From NCBI GenBank assembly GCA_902702965.1, contig CACRXP010000721.1:27347-91346 (forward strand): a DNA stretch of 64,000 nucleotides, written 5' to 3'. The translations under genes and the position numbers were made by a program. Under the pieces are notes generated by a model, which saw only the letters and a program-made list of their open reading frames with translations, ran no database searches and was not told the DNA's origin. This DNA comes from Spirometra erinaceieuropaei (lineage: Eukaryota; Platyhelminthes; Cestoda; Diphyllobothriidea; Diphyllobothriidae). Positions 36,456-47,930 of the stretch are shown in pieces; the stretch's first letter is position 1; each line of letters begins with the position of its first letter.

Positions 36456-38950
36456 TTTATGTAAATTGAGAGGGTGGCATCCCACGAAGAATAATTAAAA
36501 GTTAGTAGGTAATAAGGAAAAAAATAGAATTTTATTACTGAATTTTGAATAACGCTTCCCCCTGTCATCGTCAGACCTGAGTAAATAGCTAAAAAAAACA
36601 TTTGTAATTGCAAAACCCAAATAACAATAACCCTTTGGCGATTTCCTCAGTAAGCCTATGTCATATACGTTATAAGGGATCATTTTTATCCTTTCTTTAC
36701 ATTATGTCGATTAATTTATGACTCTTCTGAATTCGTGACTTCACGGATTTTCTGCTGTTTGTGCTAGGAGGCGTTAATGATGGTGATTCTCTTCCATGCA
36801 AAAGCACGCCCCGTCATGCAAACACTGAAAACCAAGCATGCTATTGATATGTGTATACATATGCAAAGAAAATTCGAAATAAGTGCTTAGGCTTTAAATT
36901 GCACTGGATTTTAATAAAGGCATACACTTTTTCACATTTGCAAAACGATGTCTGCTTAATCATGACCAAATGTCTTTGTGAGTGAACCATATTATCGCGT
37001 CTTAACAGCAAACCATCTTAATTGAACATTTAATAAGTTCGAAAAAAATGGCTTTCTTTTCTAATATAATATGTCTTTTTGCAGATAGCTGTAAGTCTTT
37101 TTGAATGAAGTGCGCGCCATTTTTTGTACAGCTCATGCGGTTTTAGTTCTGTGTCTGGGCGGCGCTGTATAACAAGACTTTGCATTATAAACCATGTTTG
37201 CCTTTATGGAGTTTTCGTCCAGAAATGGCCACTTTCAACAGTATTCTTTAAGGCTTTACTATTTAAGCTCGCTAGTCTCCCTAACTCGATGACGCGGGAA
37301 TTGTCCCATGTGAGTTGTATACAAGTCCATGCTACGAGCTTAGAAATGGCAGTGGCATCTTTACACTTGCTGTTCGTCCAATGGCATCCGCGTTGATCTG
37401 CATAATACAGATTAATTTTTCTCTTCTCTCGCTGCATCGATCTTTCTGGCGATATTTTGCCGACATTACAGAAGGTTGCAACTTGCGTCACTAACGTGCT
37501 TTGCAAATCTCCTGTTACTCTGTATCACAACACTTCCTGGAAAATATCGTCCATTTTTCGATTTGAGTTCATATATGGCTGCTAACGTTACCAGTATTAC
37601 TGAACCAACTATTTGCTGGCCATGTTGCAGTTAACACAATTTCGTTTCGTCTTTTATTTGTATTGCAGGTAATTTGCGGACCTTAAGCTTTTTGCGCTTC
37701 ACATTATATATTTTTTGTTTTTTAAAGAAATCATGTTCGCCCGCATGCAGCTCAACTCAAAACGTCTATTTTTGTCGGTTCCTTAATATTGGCATCCTCG
37801 GTTATCATTTCCGAAAAAGACTGGGATACCACACTCGAACTGTTGATTCCTGCAGTGGTCATCATGTATGGTTTTTTCTTATTTTTCTCCTTCTTCAATG
37901 AAGTAGCTACTGTTTAGTGTATTAACTGAGCACATGAATGGAAGAACTTTAAAATCTAATCTTCAAGTAATGGGTTAACAAAGATTAACATCGCAATACT
38001 CAAATCGTTTATTTTCAAATCAGAATGCCCGATCAATTTAGTTTTCGTGATGAAAGGATTATACCGCGCAATATCTGTTAATTATACCAAAATTAACCAA
38101 CGTCCTTGCGTATTAACAGAAAAACGGCAGCATACGTGGCATGTGCTTAGTGATATATTTGTTAGAGACAGGCATTATCGCAATGCGCGAACTGATCTTT
38201 TACAAATCAGGAAGTCTGAATGGCGTACTAGCCAAATTATGTCTTCATGAACGAGTAACAAATAACCATGAAAAAAACCGCAGGATACGAGTCGGATATG
38301 TACAGTTAAAGAAATGCAAAAATAAAAAGAAAAAAATGTTAAAGTGCCGTATTGTGGAGTAAACCATAATTCGCGGGAATTGGTTATTATCTTCCTAGAA
38401 AAGGTGATTCTTCCAAAAGTCGTCAATTCCTTTGTACGGTATTGGAACGGGTCAAAAAGGAAGCACTCGAAATGTCATCGTAGCAGTACACGATCACAGT
38501 GTCTTCTGTTGCGTCTTTCTGACAACTGAAATTAATAGCCCATTTTGATACAAATACTTTCCACATAAGGGTATGTTTCGTAAAAACGCCTGTATTTGAA
38601 TGACCTACATTTCCCGTCTGTGAAAATCATGCTTATATAACTGCCCCACATATAAACGATATTTCTCACGTGTGTTTTAAATTATTTGCATGCTTTGCAG
38701 ATTACCGCAAGCTTTTTTATACCCCTCGATCTCTTCCAGGAGTGTGACTACTACTAAAATGCAGATCCACAAATATACATTAGAATTTTCGATAATATTT
38801 GCGTTCAGAAACAATAAAAATACGGCGTTTATAATGAAATAGGCATAAGGAATTGCGTAAAGCTGTTATTTGCTCATCAAAACATGTTTGAACAAAAGAA
38901 TATATTTTTCACGGCGTCACATTTGTTCTGATGCTCCTATAGAATATTAA
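36456..38950. other. No gene recognised
   Basis: Several frames (37506-37204 minus, 37674-37901 plus, 38141-38362 plus) lack recognisable motifs, paralogues in this window, or convincing splice sites. Confidence 0.4.
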
Positions 38951-40403
38951 TCATGTGATGCAAGAGAAAGCCAATGCAATCGCGGAGGCCTCAGATGCAA
39001 GAACGTCCAGTGTACGCAGTAAATTTTGTCTCCATGGTGTCACCCCCTTCCAACGTTGTCTCCGGGCATTCTCGACAATGTTAATAAAAACAAATCCGTT
39101 AAAATGCAATAGATCGCGTTCTGCTAGTGCGCTCGATGCGAGCAGGAAGTCTGCAATCGCGTCCACATTTTTCACGTGGAAGTTAAGTTTGTCAACCCTT
39201 GCGGGCCGAGTGGCCATTGCTATGAGCGGGTTCATCTGAAACTATAACATGGGAAAGAAATGTAAATAGCACACGGGCATTCGATAACATTTCAATAAAT
39301 ACTCCGCGGAGGCGGAAGCCGTAATGCTTAACTTGCCTAATTAAAAAGACACTGGTAATAATACGTCAGAATACAAGTCGAAATCTCGGTTATAGTAGTA
39401 CGGCGTTTTGTGCCGAGTTTCGTGAGTGGAGGTAGGTGCGATTAGTGGACAGCCTAGCTATGTGATTAGCATCAGCATTTCTTTTCAAATTAACAGTTAA
39501 ATTTATCTATAACAGTGCCGTTTACAAGCAAGCTGTATGTATGTGCGAAATAAAACTGATAAGAAATGTAATTTCACCCAAATTATTCACGAAATTATAC
39601 GAGTGGTTTACATTAAGTAATCATTTTCATTCATATGCGTAAAGTCGGCGTTTTAAACGGGTCATTTACGCGAAGTCAAAGTAGACACTATTGCTTGTCA
39701 GGATGCAAATATTTAAAGTAATTGTGTTTACTGTATAAAGCAGTCGAATGTGCAGCAGCGGAAATGTTACATTGCACGCCAATTTGAAGGCGTGTGCTTC
39801 AACCGTTTGGGACACAGTGAAGCTTGTAGTGGTATTATCACCGTTCTGCCTGTGTACACTAAACACTGAATTCCGACTGAGTCGATCCAGCAAGATGTTG
39901 GCAAGCCGCAAATTCTCCCCGAAGAGCGGACACGGCGTTGGCGCTAAAATGCCAAAATATGGACACGTTTAGTTAATAGCAAAGCTTTTCCAAATATTGC
40001 GTACAGAGAAGTAAGTATAAATTACAAACTGCGTGAATTGCAGTCCTTTGGGCAATTTCAATCATGAATGTCCAGTGCGCCGAATTTCACATTTAATATG
40101 TCAGAAGACATATCTGACATCTTTTTGTCCTTAATACGACAAGCAATATGTGTTTCAACATCAAAAATGTGGATTCTACAATAAAGTTTTCGAACTCCAG
40201 ATGCCTTTTTTCCAAGTATTTTAGGCAACTAGAAAAATTGCAAAGCCTACTTAGAGACACATGTAAAAACGTCGGACAGTACCTGAAGCGACGTGAACCA
40301 CCGTAAAATTTAACTTACATTCGCTGTCTTCATACTTGCAGGCTGTGTGTAAAAACCAGTACATAAGGAGTGCAAATAGTGTGAGAGATCCCAGTGAACA
40401 CAT
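38951..40403 (-). CDS. Secreted three-exon family protein, divergent subfamily, complete gene (193 aa)
   Basis: Exons: 40403-40319 (85 nt, donor GTAAGT), 39943-39732 (212 nt, acceptor CATTTTAG, donor GTAAAC), 39235-38951 (285 nt, acceptor GTTTCAG, stop after SCIT). Phases 1 and 0 match the other family genes. Exon 1 encodes MCSLGSLTLFALLMYWFLHT plus ACKYEDSE, a good signal peptide. Exon 2 keeps PTPCPLFGEN and the CNVTF glycosylation site but has lost the HQC cysteine. Exon 3 has NVDAIADF and TPWRQNLLRTLDVLASEAS, equivalent to the WRRSALS helix elsewhere. Introns are short (375 and 496 nt) and free of transposons, unlike its relatives. A TATA-like CATAAAAGTC lies about 50 nt before the ATG. 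Function unknown. Confidence 0.78.
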
Positions 40404-40447
40404 TCGCTGATATTGTGCGGCGAGGGCCTAAGGAGATGTGAGCACAG

Positions 40448-40457
40448 ACTTTTATGG
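40448..40457 (-). promoter_or_regulatory. TATA-like box of the divergent family gene
   Basis: CCATAAAAGT on the minus strand, some 45-55 nt upstream of the ATG at 40403. Position and sequence fit a core promoter; no experimental support. Confidence 0.4.
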
Positions 40458-40977
40458 CGGTCGTACTGATTAAATGGTATTGTTATGCTTTAAGGACCGA
40501 CACTGGTCGTCTAATCGTCATTAAGATTCATCGTGCGCTAAATGCGACATTTGTCGCAGACGAAGTGCTTAATTTATTGGTCGCATTCAGCAATGCTAAT
40601 CCGTCATTAACACAAAACAATGTAAATCCCATGCGTGACCTTTTCACGCCTACATTTCAAAGCGTAGCCGCCCAATATAACCGACAGATCTAGATTTTTG
40701 ACAGTGATTCAGCAGATAAACAAAGGCTGCTGCTATGGAGGCAGAAACGATATGGGACAGGTGTCAATTGTGATAAATGTCTCAGACACAGTACAACTAA
40801 CTGGCAACTGCCCAATATAACGCTTTACTGAACTCCAAAATGCCGATATCTACGCCGCTGGCAAAAGTAGCAAACTGCTAAACAGTTCGCTTGCCTGAAT
40901 GCATTTTCTCCGATTCTCATCCACTATGGAGAAATAATATAAATACAGTCAGGTGTTATTAGAGTAGGGGCTCACCG

Positions 40978-41232
40978 ATTGGGTTTCGGAAAATGCTCGT
41001 TCCGTTGATCCTTGGGGCTCATACCAGAACCCTCGCAGGCAGTCGCACAGCGACTAATAGTAGACAAAATTTAGATGGTGCCGATAAATTCAAGACACAG
41101 ATAAATAAATGACCGTTTTACATTATTAATCGTCCTTAACCAGTCATATTCAACCCAAAGTGTGGATCACTTGAGATTCGAACCTGGAGTCGTTGGTCGG
41201 GGAATTTTTCACTCTGCCAAATGTCGGCAGAT
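40978..41232 (-). mobile_element. tRNA-derived SINE
   Basis: The minus strand shows a degraded A-box region near 41215 and a B-box-like GGTTCGAATCTC at about 41180. The body matches 45250-45460 (GGTTTCGGAAAATGCTCGTTC, CCCTCGCAGGCAGTC). Confidence 0.65.
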
Positions 41233-41334
41233 AATATGTCTGTAATTTTAGGTAAAACCCGTGTTGCCAATATTGCATCTCGTAAGATTGATACATATTA
41301 TTAACTACCTTTTGGCAATTCAGTGAGTATTAGG

Positions 41335-41760
41335 CAGCCATACCGCTGTGGCTGATAAACGTTGGACTGTTCGGTCTGTTGCCAACCGCCGAAAGTCCCC
41401 ATTACGATTAATCGTACTCGATGAACTACCAATAGGTTGCAAGAGATGTGATCTCGAAACTATATTAACTGGAAAAAAATTAGTTAACTGTTCCATAGAA
41501 CACTTTTTACCACATAAGAACCAAGGCATAACAAGCTGTACTCTGCTGAACCGATTTTCGGTATGAATTCTGGAATTTGCATGTCAGTGTCTTTCGAAAT
41601 GTGAATGCGTGAGATAACATTCCTTTTTTCAGTAAAATTTAAGCTTCAAATTTAGCTTTGATATTGAAAATATGGACGCGATAGCGGACTCTTTACTGTG
41701 ACACCGAGCAAAAAATATATGTCATGTGTAGCGTAAACTATTAGGCAAATAACAATTATA
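41335..41760 (+). pseudogene. Relic of a divergent family gene, copy 3
   Basis: The exon-2-like frame (about 41335-41520) is open: KRWTVRSVANRR, then CKRCDLE, then KKLVNCSIEHF, which can be laid against the CFYVD...CNLTF part of family exon 2. The usual Cys-Pro start is missing and the end donor is poor. After an acceptor TTTTTTCAG at 41632, an exon-3-like part reads NMDAIADSL and then stops. The homologous relics at 3880-3145 and 15240-14745 are also dead. Confidence 0.5.
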
Positions 41761-43529
41761 CAAAAATAAGAGTGCTCAGTCTTGGAAATATACTTAATCT
41801 CAAGGACAAAACACACGAGTTTTCCTCAGTTATGCAATTTCACCGATTCAGACTAAAAATGGCCTTTTGATAATGTGGACCCCTCAAAGTTTGATATCTT
41901 TCTTGATATTTTAACAAATGAAAGTCTCCAAACTGTGTGCAGGAAATTTGACCCAAGCTGCTTGTTAGGAACATAAAGCCGGATTCCGCATCACCACTTA
42001 TCACCGAAATACGAGTTGCTTTGTGTCAAATATCGGTAAACTAGGATCACAGTTACATTTGAGGCAGATGTTGGGACACGAAATATTGACTAAACTCGGA
42101 ATTTGGCAAAACGTCAATTATATAACGCAGAGATGTCTGTTTTCAGGTCGGATTAAAAGGATTGCAAACGTCGGCTTTTAGCATTAGACGACGTTCCATT
42201 ATCTACGAGCCTGCGAACAGAAGCATTGACGTGTCTGAAGAAATAAGACAGATAGGCCTTTCGAAGGCAATGGCTTTTATATCGTTGACTGGACCGGTAT
42301 TCACCATCGGTTGGTAGTAATTATGGATGAAAATGACTTCTTTTGCACCCCCTGATAACAAATATTCTTGGCTTTAACGAATTACTTTTGTAAATAAACT
42401 TAAGCAGTTCAAAGTTCAACTTCTTCAGGATTCACAGATGGAGAACATTTGCCAGGTTTGAAGAAGGAGACACACTGACTAGTACAAGAGCTTTATTAGC
42501 CCGATGTTTCGGATTCCTGATCGAACACACCATCAGAGACAAAAACAGATAGGGTAATAAACAGTGATATACTTCATACAAATTTGGTGTTTTTAATCGA
42601 ACGGGACCTATGACAGCGAAAATAGACGAAGTGGATTAATCCCTGCAGTTAGAGGCAGATTCTCCTTTAAGGTCAATAAAGAGTGAATATTCTAAATCAT
42701 TAACTCAAAAGTGCTTTCGCCGCACGTACTGCGCGTAGAGCGTGTACGTGAACACGCGCTTCTATGGTCGTGTGAGAGATAGCTAAATGATCCAGCGGCT
42801 AGGTGTGCGTGGATTAAGTCAGCTTACGCATACACAATGGAGTCTTGTGGACGTGCCTACTGGCATGTACACGATACAGACAGTAGACGCTTTGGAAGAC
42901 ACGGCTGACAGTGGGTTTTGCAGTGAAGTGTATACGTCTGTCAGCTCGACCTCCCTGACCTGACCTGACCTAGCACCAGAAAAAAAGCAACAACAACTCT
43001 TTATGGTCATCCTGTCACAGTCAAGACAGCGTTGTATCACGCGTACAAATGCTGATTACTAGTAAGATGTTCACTTTAAGGCTAACCACCATCAAGACAG
43101 CTAAGTCTAATTACTTCAGTTAAGGGAATGCTTGAGGGGAGTTCTTTTAAATAGCATTCCATAATGACGTCGGAATGCAAGCAGGCAGACATCTGCTTCG
43201 GCAATTGTCAGAAAATTTAATCCGCCATCAGTAAGAGCTGCATTTGTGATATGATAAGTTGTTGTCAGTGCATACTGCAATTGGCAGGCATTGATCTATA
43301 GCTATCATGAAGTTGTATGCTTTGCCGACCGAACAGTTGCATTGAATTTAAATTATAATTTTCCCTGGAACGAAAAACTGCGTAATGCATGTTGCTGGTG
43401 ACATCTATCTTTTAATCGATACCAGTAGTGGCTCTCTGGAATGCTTTCATTGCTTCTGACTAAAATTGGACAATAAATGTTACACTTCAGAAAAGCTGTT
43501 GTTTTAAGATAATCACCTTAGGACTTGCA

Positions 43530-43781
43530 TCATTCTACAACATCTAACTGCAGAAAAATGTGCTCCGCTCGGATATCTGTTCCCGGCATTACTTCAGGAA
43601 ATGCCCCTATTTGCTCAATTTCAATAAGGTTTTTTTGGTTCCAGAGGACTTCTCCAGTAGGCTGTTGGCCTTCATGGAGCATGGTGTTCCACCCGGGTTT
43701 CTTGCCACGATCGCAATTTAAAAATGAATGTACATATAATCTTGTTATGCAACTGCATATTAATCGGTGGAGGCATTGCAT
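43530..43781 (-). CDS. Open coding segment D, unknown protein
   Basis: The minus-strand frame is open for 83 codons. The conserved part is GWNTMLHEGQQPTGEVLWNQ, then IEQIGAFPEVMPGTDIRAEH and LQLDVVE. Two other copies (1254-1410 and 12860-13060, plus) are broken by stops and shifts, so the conserved part marks a once-coding sequence. The start is uncertain: the conserved block begins near 43690, after a T-rich stretch, so it could be an exon. I do not recognise the protein. Confidence 0.4.
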   Translation of the reverse strand: MQCLHRLICSCITRLYVHSFLNCDRGKKPGWNTMLHEGQQPTGEVLWNQKNLIEIEQIGAFPEVMPGTDIRAEHIFLQLDVVE

Positions 43782-44187
43782 TGACTTTCTGTCAACGTAC
43801 CTGCTTCTTTCTTTTTACCACCTCATACTACAGTGGCAATTTCTACGGATGAGATGCAAACAGAGCCGAATATTGCAGACATCATTATCAACCGATAACT
43901 TTAATCTGTATAAGTTAACAAATCCACACCAAAGACGAACAAATATATGTATTCCTCAGTGCCTTTGCCTGCTTTTTCAAAGAATAGGACAAACATGTTG
44001 CATTTCTGAAAGGTCTGAATATATATATATATATAAATCATTAGGAAGGTGAAGTTCTTTGGGAAACAGCAAACATTTTATTGGGAATTATTGAGCCTGC
44101 TCCCCCAGCTCGTCTTCAGACAACGGGTGTCTAGAGACAAATTTTTCCTTCTGAAATCAATGCTACCGGCAATAAAAACGTGCTCCC

Positions 44188-44646
44188 ATGGGTTCACCAA
44201 TATCCGTTTTCCTTGCAGAAGGATTACTGCAGAAATTAGAGAGCATAGCACTTCCTGCAGTCAATCCAAAACTTTGGCTGCGATACGCAGATGACATTTT
44301 TGTCATCGTCAAAAAAGATCAGTTGAATCTGGCCCATACCAATATTACCTCCATATTTCCAGAAATTACATTTACTTTGGAAACAGAGGTCGATGGACAA
44401 CTCCCATTCATGGATGTCCTTGTACGTCGAAAAACCGATGGATCATTCCAAACATCAGTTTATCGCAAAAAGGCGTATTCAGAGGTCATCCTACACTTTG
44501 AGAATAACCACCCGGTCTCTCACAAATGGAGCACAGTCTACAGCCTTCTGAATCGAGCCAAAACCCACTGCTCTGACGAAACAAGTTATCGAGCAGAAAT
44601 GAAATACCTTTTACAAACTGTTCTCCCAAAATGGGTACCCGCATGA
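44188..44646 (+). pseudogene. PLE reverse transcriptase, C-terminal part
   Basis: The frame gives 152 residues: MGSPISVFLAEGLLQKLE, the catalytic LWLRYADDIFVIVKK, then TEVDGQLPFMDVLVRRKTDG and VYRKKAYSEVILHFENNHPV. The order is standard for PLE RT from the active-site strand to the thumb. It stops at a TGA caused by a one-base loss just before it; the next frame continues as GYPHDFLRQ. In PLEs the RT primes on nicked, often telomere-like or AT-rich targets. Not functional as it stands. Confidence 0.85.
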
Positions 44647-44842
44647 CTTTCTACGTCAAGGCAGGAGGCAAAAGCAACTCAAGGGAAAAGGTATTTCCAA
44701 TGCTACGGCCGTTCAGGCTCCAAAACCAACCACATGGCAAACTCTCCCACACATCAAAATGTATCGGAACATGTCGAAAGACAATTAAAAAAGTACCAAC
44801 TACACGTAGCACATTAGCCGGCAACTACCTTACGCACACAGC

Positions 44843-45208
44843 TTGTGTACCCTAAGGACAGGGTCAGCTACCTCGAAAGAAAAGCTGTCATCTACAAAAT
44901 CCCATGTTCTATTTGTGATGCCGTTTTTTTGTGGCCAAACTGGGAAATCTGTCTCAACCCGTATACATGAGCATAAGTTAACGTTAAAGAGACGCGAAAA
45001 TCTATCCCAGGTGGTCATCCACACACTAGACACTGATAACAAATTCGTATGGGAAAACACTCGCATTGTTGTCACCTGCCAAACAAGGAAAGGCGGCTTA
45101 ATCCTGGAGGCGATGCACTCAGACAAAGCATGCATCAACCGGCATATCGATTTAGATGTCACATGCAAAATCGTTAAGGACAAACTGAATCAGCCGATCC
45201 CGAGATGA
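44843..45208 (+). pseudogene. PLE GIY-YIG endonuclease
   Basis: The domain begins in another frame as AVIYKIPCSIC (about 44885-44915), then a T-run insertion shifts into the frame that reads FCGQTGKSVSTRIHEHKL, HTLDTDNKF and LEAMHSDKACINRHIDLD to the stop at 45208. Cys-x2-Cys, Gly-Gln-Thr-Gly, the Arg and His of the core and a later Glu are all present. The shift makes it non-functional. Confidence 0.8.
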
Positions 45209-45221
45209 CAACCCTAACCAA

Positions 45222-45532
45222 TCATGGATTTCTTTTGCCAGACTCAGTCTTAAACCGATCGGGTTTCGGAACATGCTCGTTCGGTTGCGCCTTTGGACTC
45301 ATACTAGCACCCTCGCAGGCGGTCACACAGCGGCTAACGGTAGACGTAGATAAGATGGTGCCGACAAAGACAAGGGAGGCCGCAATGGCCATTTCTGGCT
45401 TATAAGCGACCACCAGCCAGTCATACCTAACCACAAGTGTGGGCCACTTGAGATTCGAATCCGGGATCTTTGCCATGCAGTTTGACGCTCTACCATTTAG
45501 CCACCTCCCCGTTGTCCTGTCGGTTTTGATCG
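45222..45532 (-). mobile_element. tRNA-derived SINE
   Basis: On the minus strand the head reads GGTGGCTAAATGGTAGAGCG (A box) and GATCCCGGATTCGAATCTC (B box), followed by a body with GGTATGACTGGCTGGTGG and GCCGCTGTGTGACCGCCTGC. Its 3' end abuts the PLE stop. The tRNA-like head does not fold into a true tRNA with a paired acceptor stem. Confidence 0.75.
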
Positions 45533-45554
45533 GGAATATTAATTATGACAATGG

Positions 45555-45985
45555 ACGCCTATCGATTGCGTTAAGGAAAATACTCGTTCCGCTGTACCTT
45601 GGGGCTCATACTAGAAGCCTCGCAGGCAGTCACAGAGCAAGTAGTGGTAGACGTAAAGGACGTTCATTGATCGGTTATAACATACTGCCTGTATCATCCG
45701 CCGCTGTGTGGATTCTGATTGGGCTCGAGAGACGAGTGTCCATAAGGCACAACGAAACGAGTAAGTTCCGAAGGAACGTTCGGTAATCGTCCGATACCAT
45801 TGTATATTCGCGATGAAAACAGACAGAGCAGCGGACTCGTGGCCTAGAGTTAAGAGGCGTGGACTTCTAAATAACAGCTTGGGAAATCGAACCACATATT
45901 TTCCACATTTCTGTTTTGAGTATGACTGTCTGACGACGGCTAATAAACCAGAAGTAGCAATTTCAGTCTTTATTGTCTTTGTCGC
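45555..45985. mobile_element. SINE body and second SINE head
   Basis: 45570-45740 is a body piece (CTTGGGGCTCATACTAGAAG, CCTCGCAGGCAGTCAC) related to 45222-45532. 45837-45890 is a plus-strand head (GTGGCCTAGAGTTAAGAGGC, then GGAAATCGAACCAC), like the one at 12475. Confidence 0.6.
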
Positions 45986-45999
45986 CAATAGCATACTGC

Positions 46000-46460
46000 A
46001 AATATATATGCCTTACGAGAAACATAATTGGAAGGAAAATGTGTCCTTTGGGAAGGTGAGCAAACTTTATTCCCCGTAATCGATGTAAGACGTGTAGGAA
46101 TTGTGAACAAAAGTTACAGTTTAAATATACCTGAAGGAGTGATATTGCATTGTAAGTGTACATATTTCGCAGAGAAATGCAGAGATGGTTAAATCCGATC
46201 GAAACGTGATGTCAGTTTTCAGCGTAAGCCCATTCTCAGTACTGAAAATGCAATTTGTATCTTTCGGGAATGTTTTAACTTTAACTATTTGTCACATTTG
46301 CATAACGTCTGACGAAAAAAAGGGACACCATCGTTAAAAATGTACGAAATAGCGTTTGCTAAATTTCCCAAAGGACTCATTTTTCTTCGAATTATGTTCA
46401 CATCAAAAAATTTAACTGTAAATCAAATTCACTCCTTTAGTGCTGTACGCAATTGATGAT
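46000..46460. repeat. PLE terminal-repeat-like segments in inverted orientation
   Basis: GGAAAATGTGTCCTTTGGGA at about 46035 (plus) and the reverse complement of a related block at 46340-46455 face each other. The second aligns with 11545-11660. They are probably the ends of a deleted PLE. Confidence 0.45.
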
Positions 46461-47354
46461 TGCGCACCAAGACTTACAACCTTGGTCTCAAGCATATGAA
46501 ACTTAAAAAAACATGATTTGCGAGGCTGCAAATATGTTTAGTTATGACCCGTTTGGACCGCAATCGAATTGACCTGAATAGCGAGAGGAATTGGTCAGTT
46601 AGTAAATGTTTCAGCTAGGTTTGCGAAAGACTGCGATGTGAAGAGTAGCCATCCATGGATTATAGCCGTTCCAGTCTGAGCTGTGATTCTTCTCCATTTT
46701 CGCCCGTGTCCGCGAGGTCACGTAAACGGCTTCCAGAATTTCTAATCTGCACGATGCCTCAGTAATATATTCGTTAATCAGCAAAACAATCAGCAGTATT
46801 CTTAAGAGAACTCTTTTTTGACTAGACTGCTACGACTTATTTTTGATTCTCGAACGTCAGACAAAATAAAAATTAACCTTCACGTCAGCTCTACTAGACA
46901 GCAACCGACATTCTTCGTTGGGGCATTCTGAACAATTAGTGAGTAGAAAAACGGAAATAAATCCAGTCATTTACACATTTAAATCGATGAAAAAATGTCA
47001 TCTTTACAGACGTAAATTTTCATAAGGGCAGCGGAAAGTGTCGTGAATGAAACTGCGATTGGGAAATGAAAATGTAAACAAATACGTGCTGACGTTTTTC
47101 TTATGCAGGTGCAAATGTTTAAATTAAAACGGATAAAAACAGCAAAGTAGGACGACCTTCTGGCAACCCATATATCTTTTGTTTTTTACGTTCTTTGCTG
47201 GGTCAAACGGTAATATTCGCAAAATACCCTTTCAAAAAACCGTCCTATCGTAAATATACTTTTAACATTTTACGATTAAGAGATAAACCATTCAAAATTA
47301 TTTAATTTGTGTAAACGGCAAATATGCAGCAGAGACAAAAATATCTACGAAAAA
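46461..47354. other. No gene seen
   Basis: AT-rich sequence with short frames only. Confidence 0.4.
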
Positions 47355-47930
47355 TACAGTACCTGTGCTAACTCATGAAATGCTTAGGTCAAAATTATAG
47401 TGGACGATGTAGTGTATTTTTGGTGTCGTTATTTGTGTTTATTTGGTTGAAATAAGGACGAAAAGACCGTTTTCTGAAGGAAAGTTTGATACGGATCTGT
47501 CTATTAAATAGAAAACGGGCCGGATTAAGGCGAAATCGGAGGATTCCTGATATTCAAGCAGTCTCCTACGCTATTAAAGCTTTCGGATGGAAATTCTTTG
47601 TGTAACCTTATTAATCTGTTTGAGAAGATTAATAAAAGGACGAAATTTTTTGATAAACTTTCGAACAAAAAGAAAAAATTAAATTTCAATATCAACAAAA
47701 TCAGGGAAATGCAGATAAATTATTTCTTATTGTGTTCAGGAAATAACGTGCGATTCTTTATCTAAAAATTCTATTTTACAAATTTGTAATGGTTTATGTT
47801 TCAAAATACCGAAATAAAAAAGTTTATCAGTGTGAATGTTTTACCAGACTGAAAATGCGTGTCGTAAACGAATATATATTGAGTTCGCGCGACATGCCGT
47901 CACTTTGCTCTGCCACGCCAAACGATAACT

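Larger units (their letters stand above)
41320..43790. repeat. Third, inverted and partial copy of the segmental duplication
   Basis: Read in reverse, the region aligns with copy 1 from about 1240 to 3900. Examples are 42170-42330 against 2880-2680 (TTTTAGCATTAGACGACG / TTTTGGCATTAGGCGACG) and 42830-43060 against 2140-1900. It is more diverged than copies 1 and 2 are from each other, so it split earlier. It carries the exon-2-like and exon-3-like relics on the plus strand and segment D on the minus strand. Confidence 0.7.
44020..45208 (+). mobile_element. Penelope-like element, RT plus GIY-YIG, frameshifted
   Basis: After an AT microsatellite (44020-44034) and a terminal-repeat-like start (TTTGGGAAACAGCAAACATTTTATTG near 44058), the sequence passes abruptly into the middle of a PLE reverse transcriptase, then the linker and the GIY-YIG endonuclease. 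The RT N-terminus is missing. Two single-base frameshifts, one near 44630 and one in a T7 run near 44925, break the frame. It is the most complete PLE in the window. Confidence 0.85.

Noticed and set aside
37204..37506. Minus frame resembling family exon 3
   Set aside because: The similarity is limited to a few residues and has no acceptor, terminal SC-stop or partner exon.
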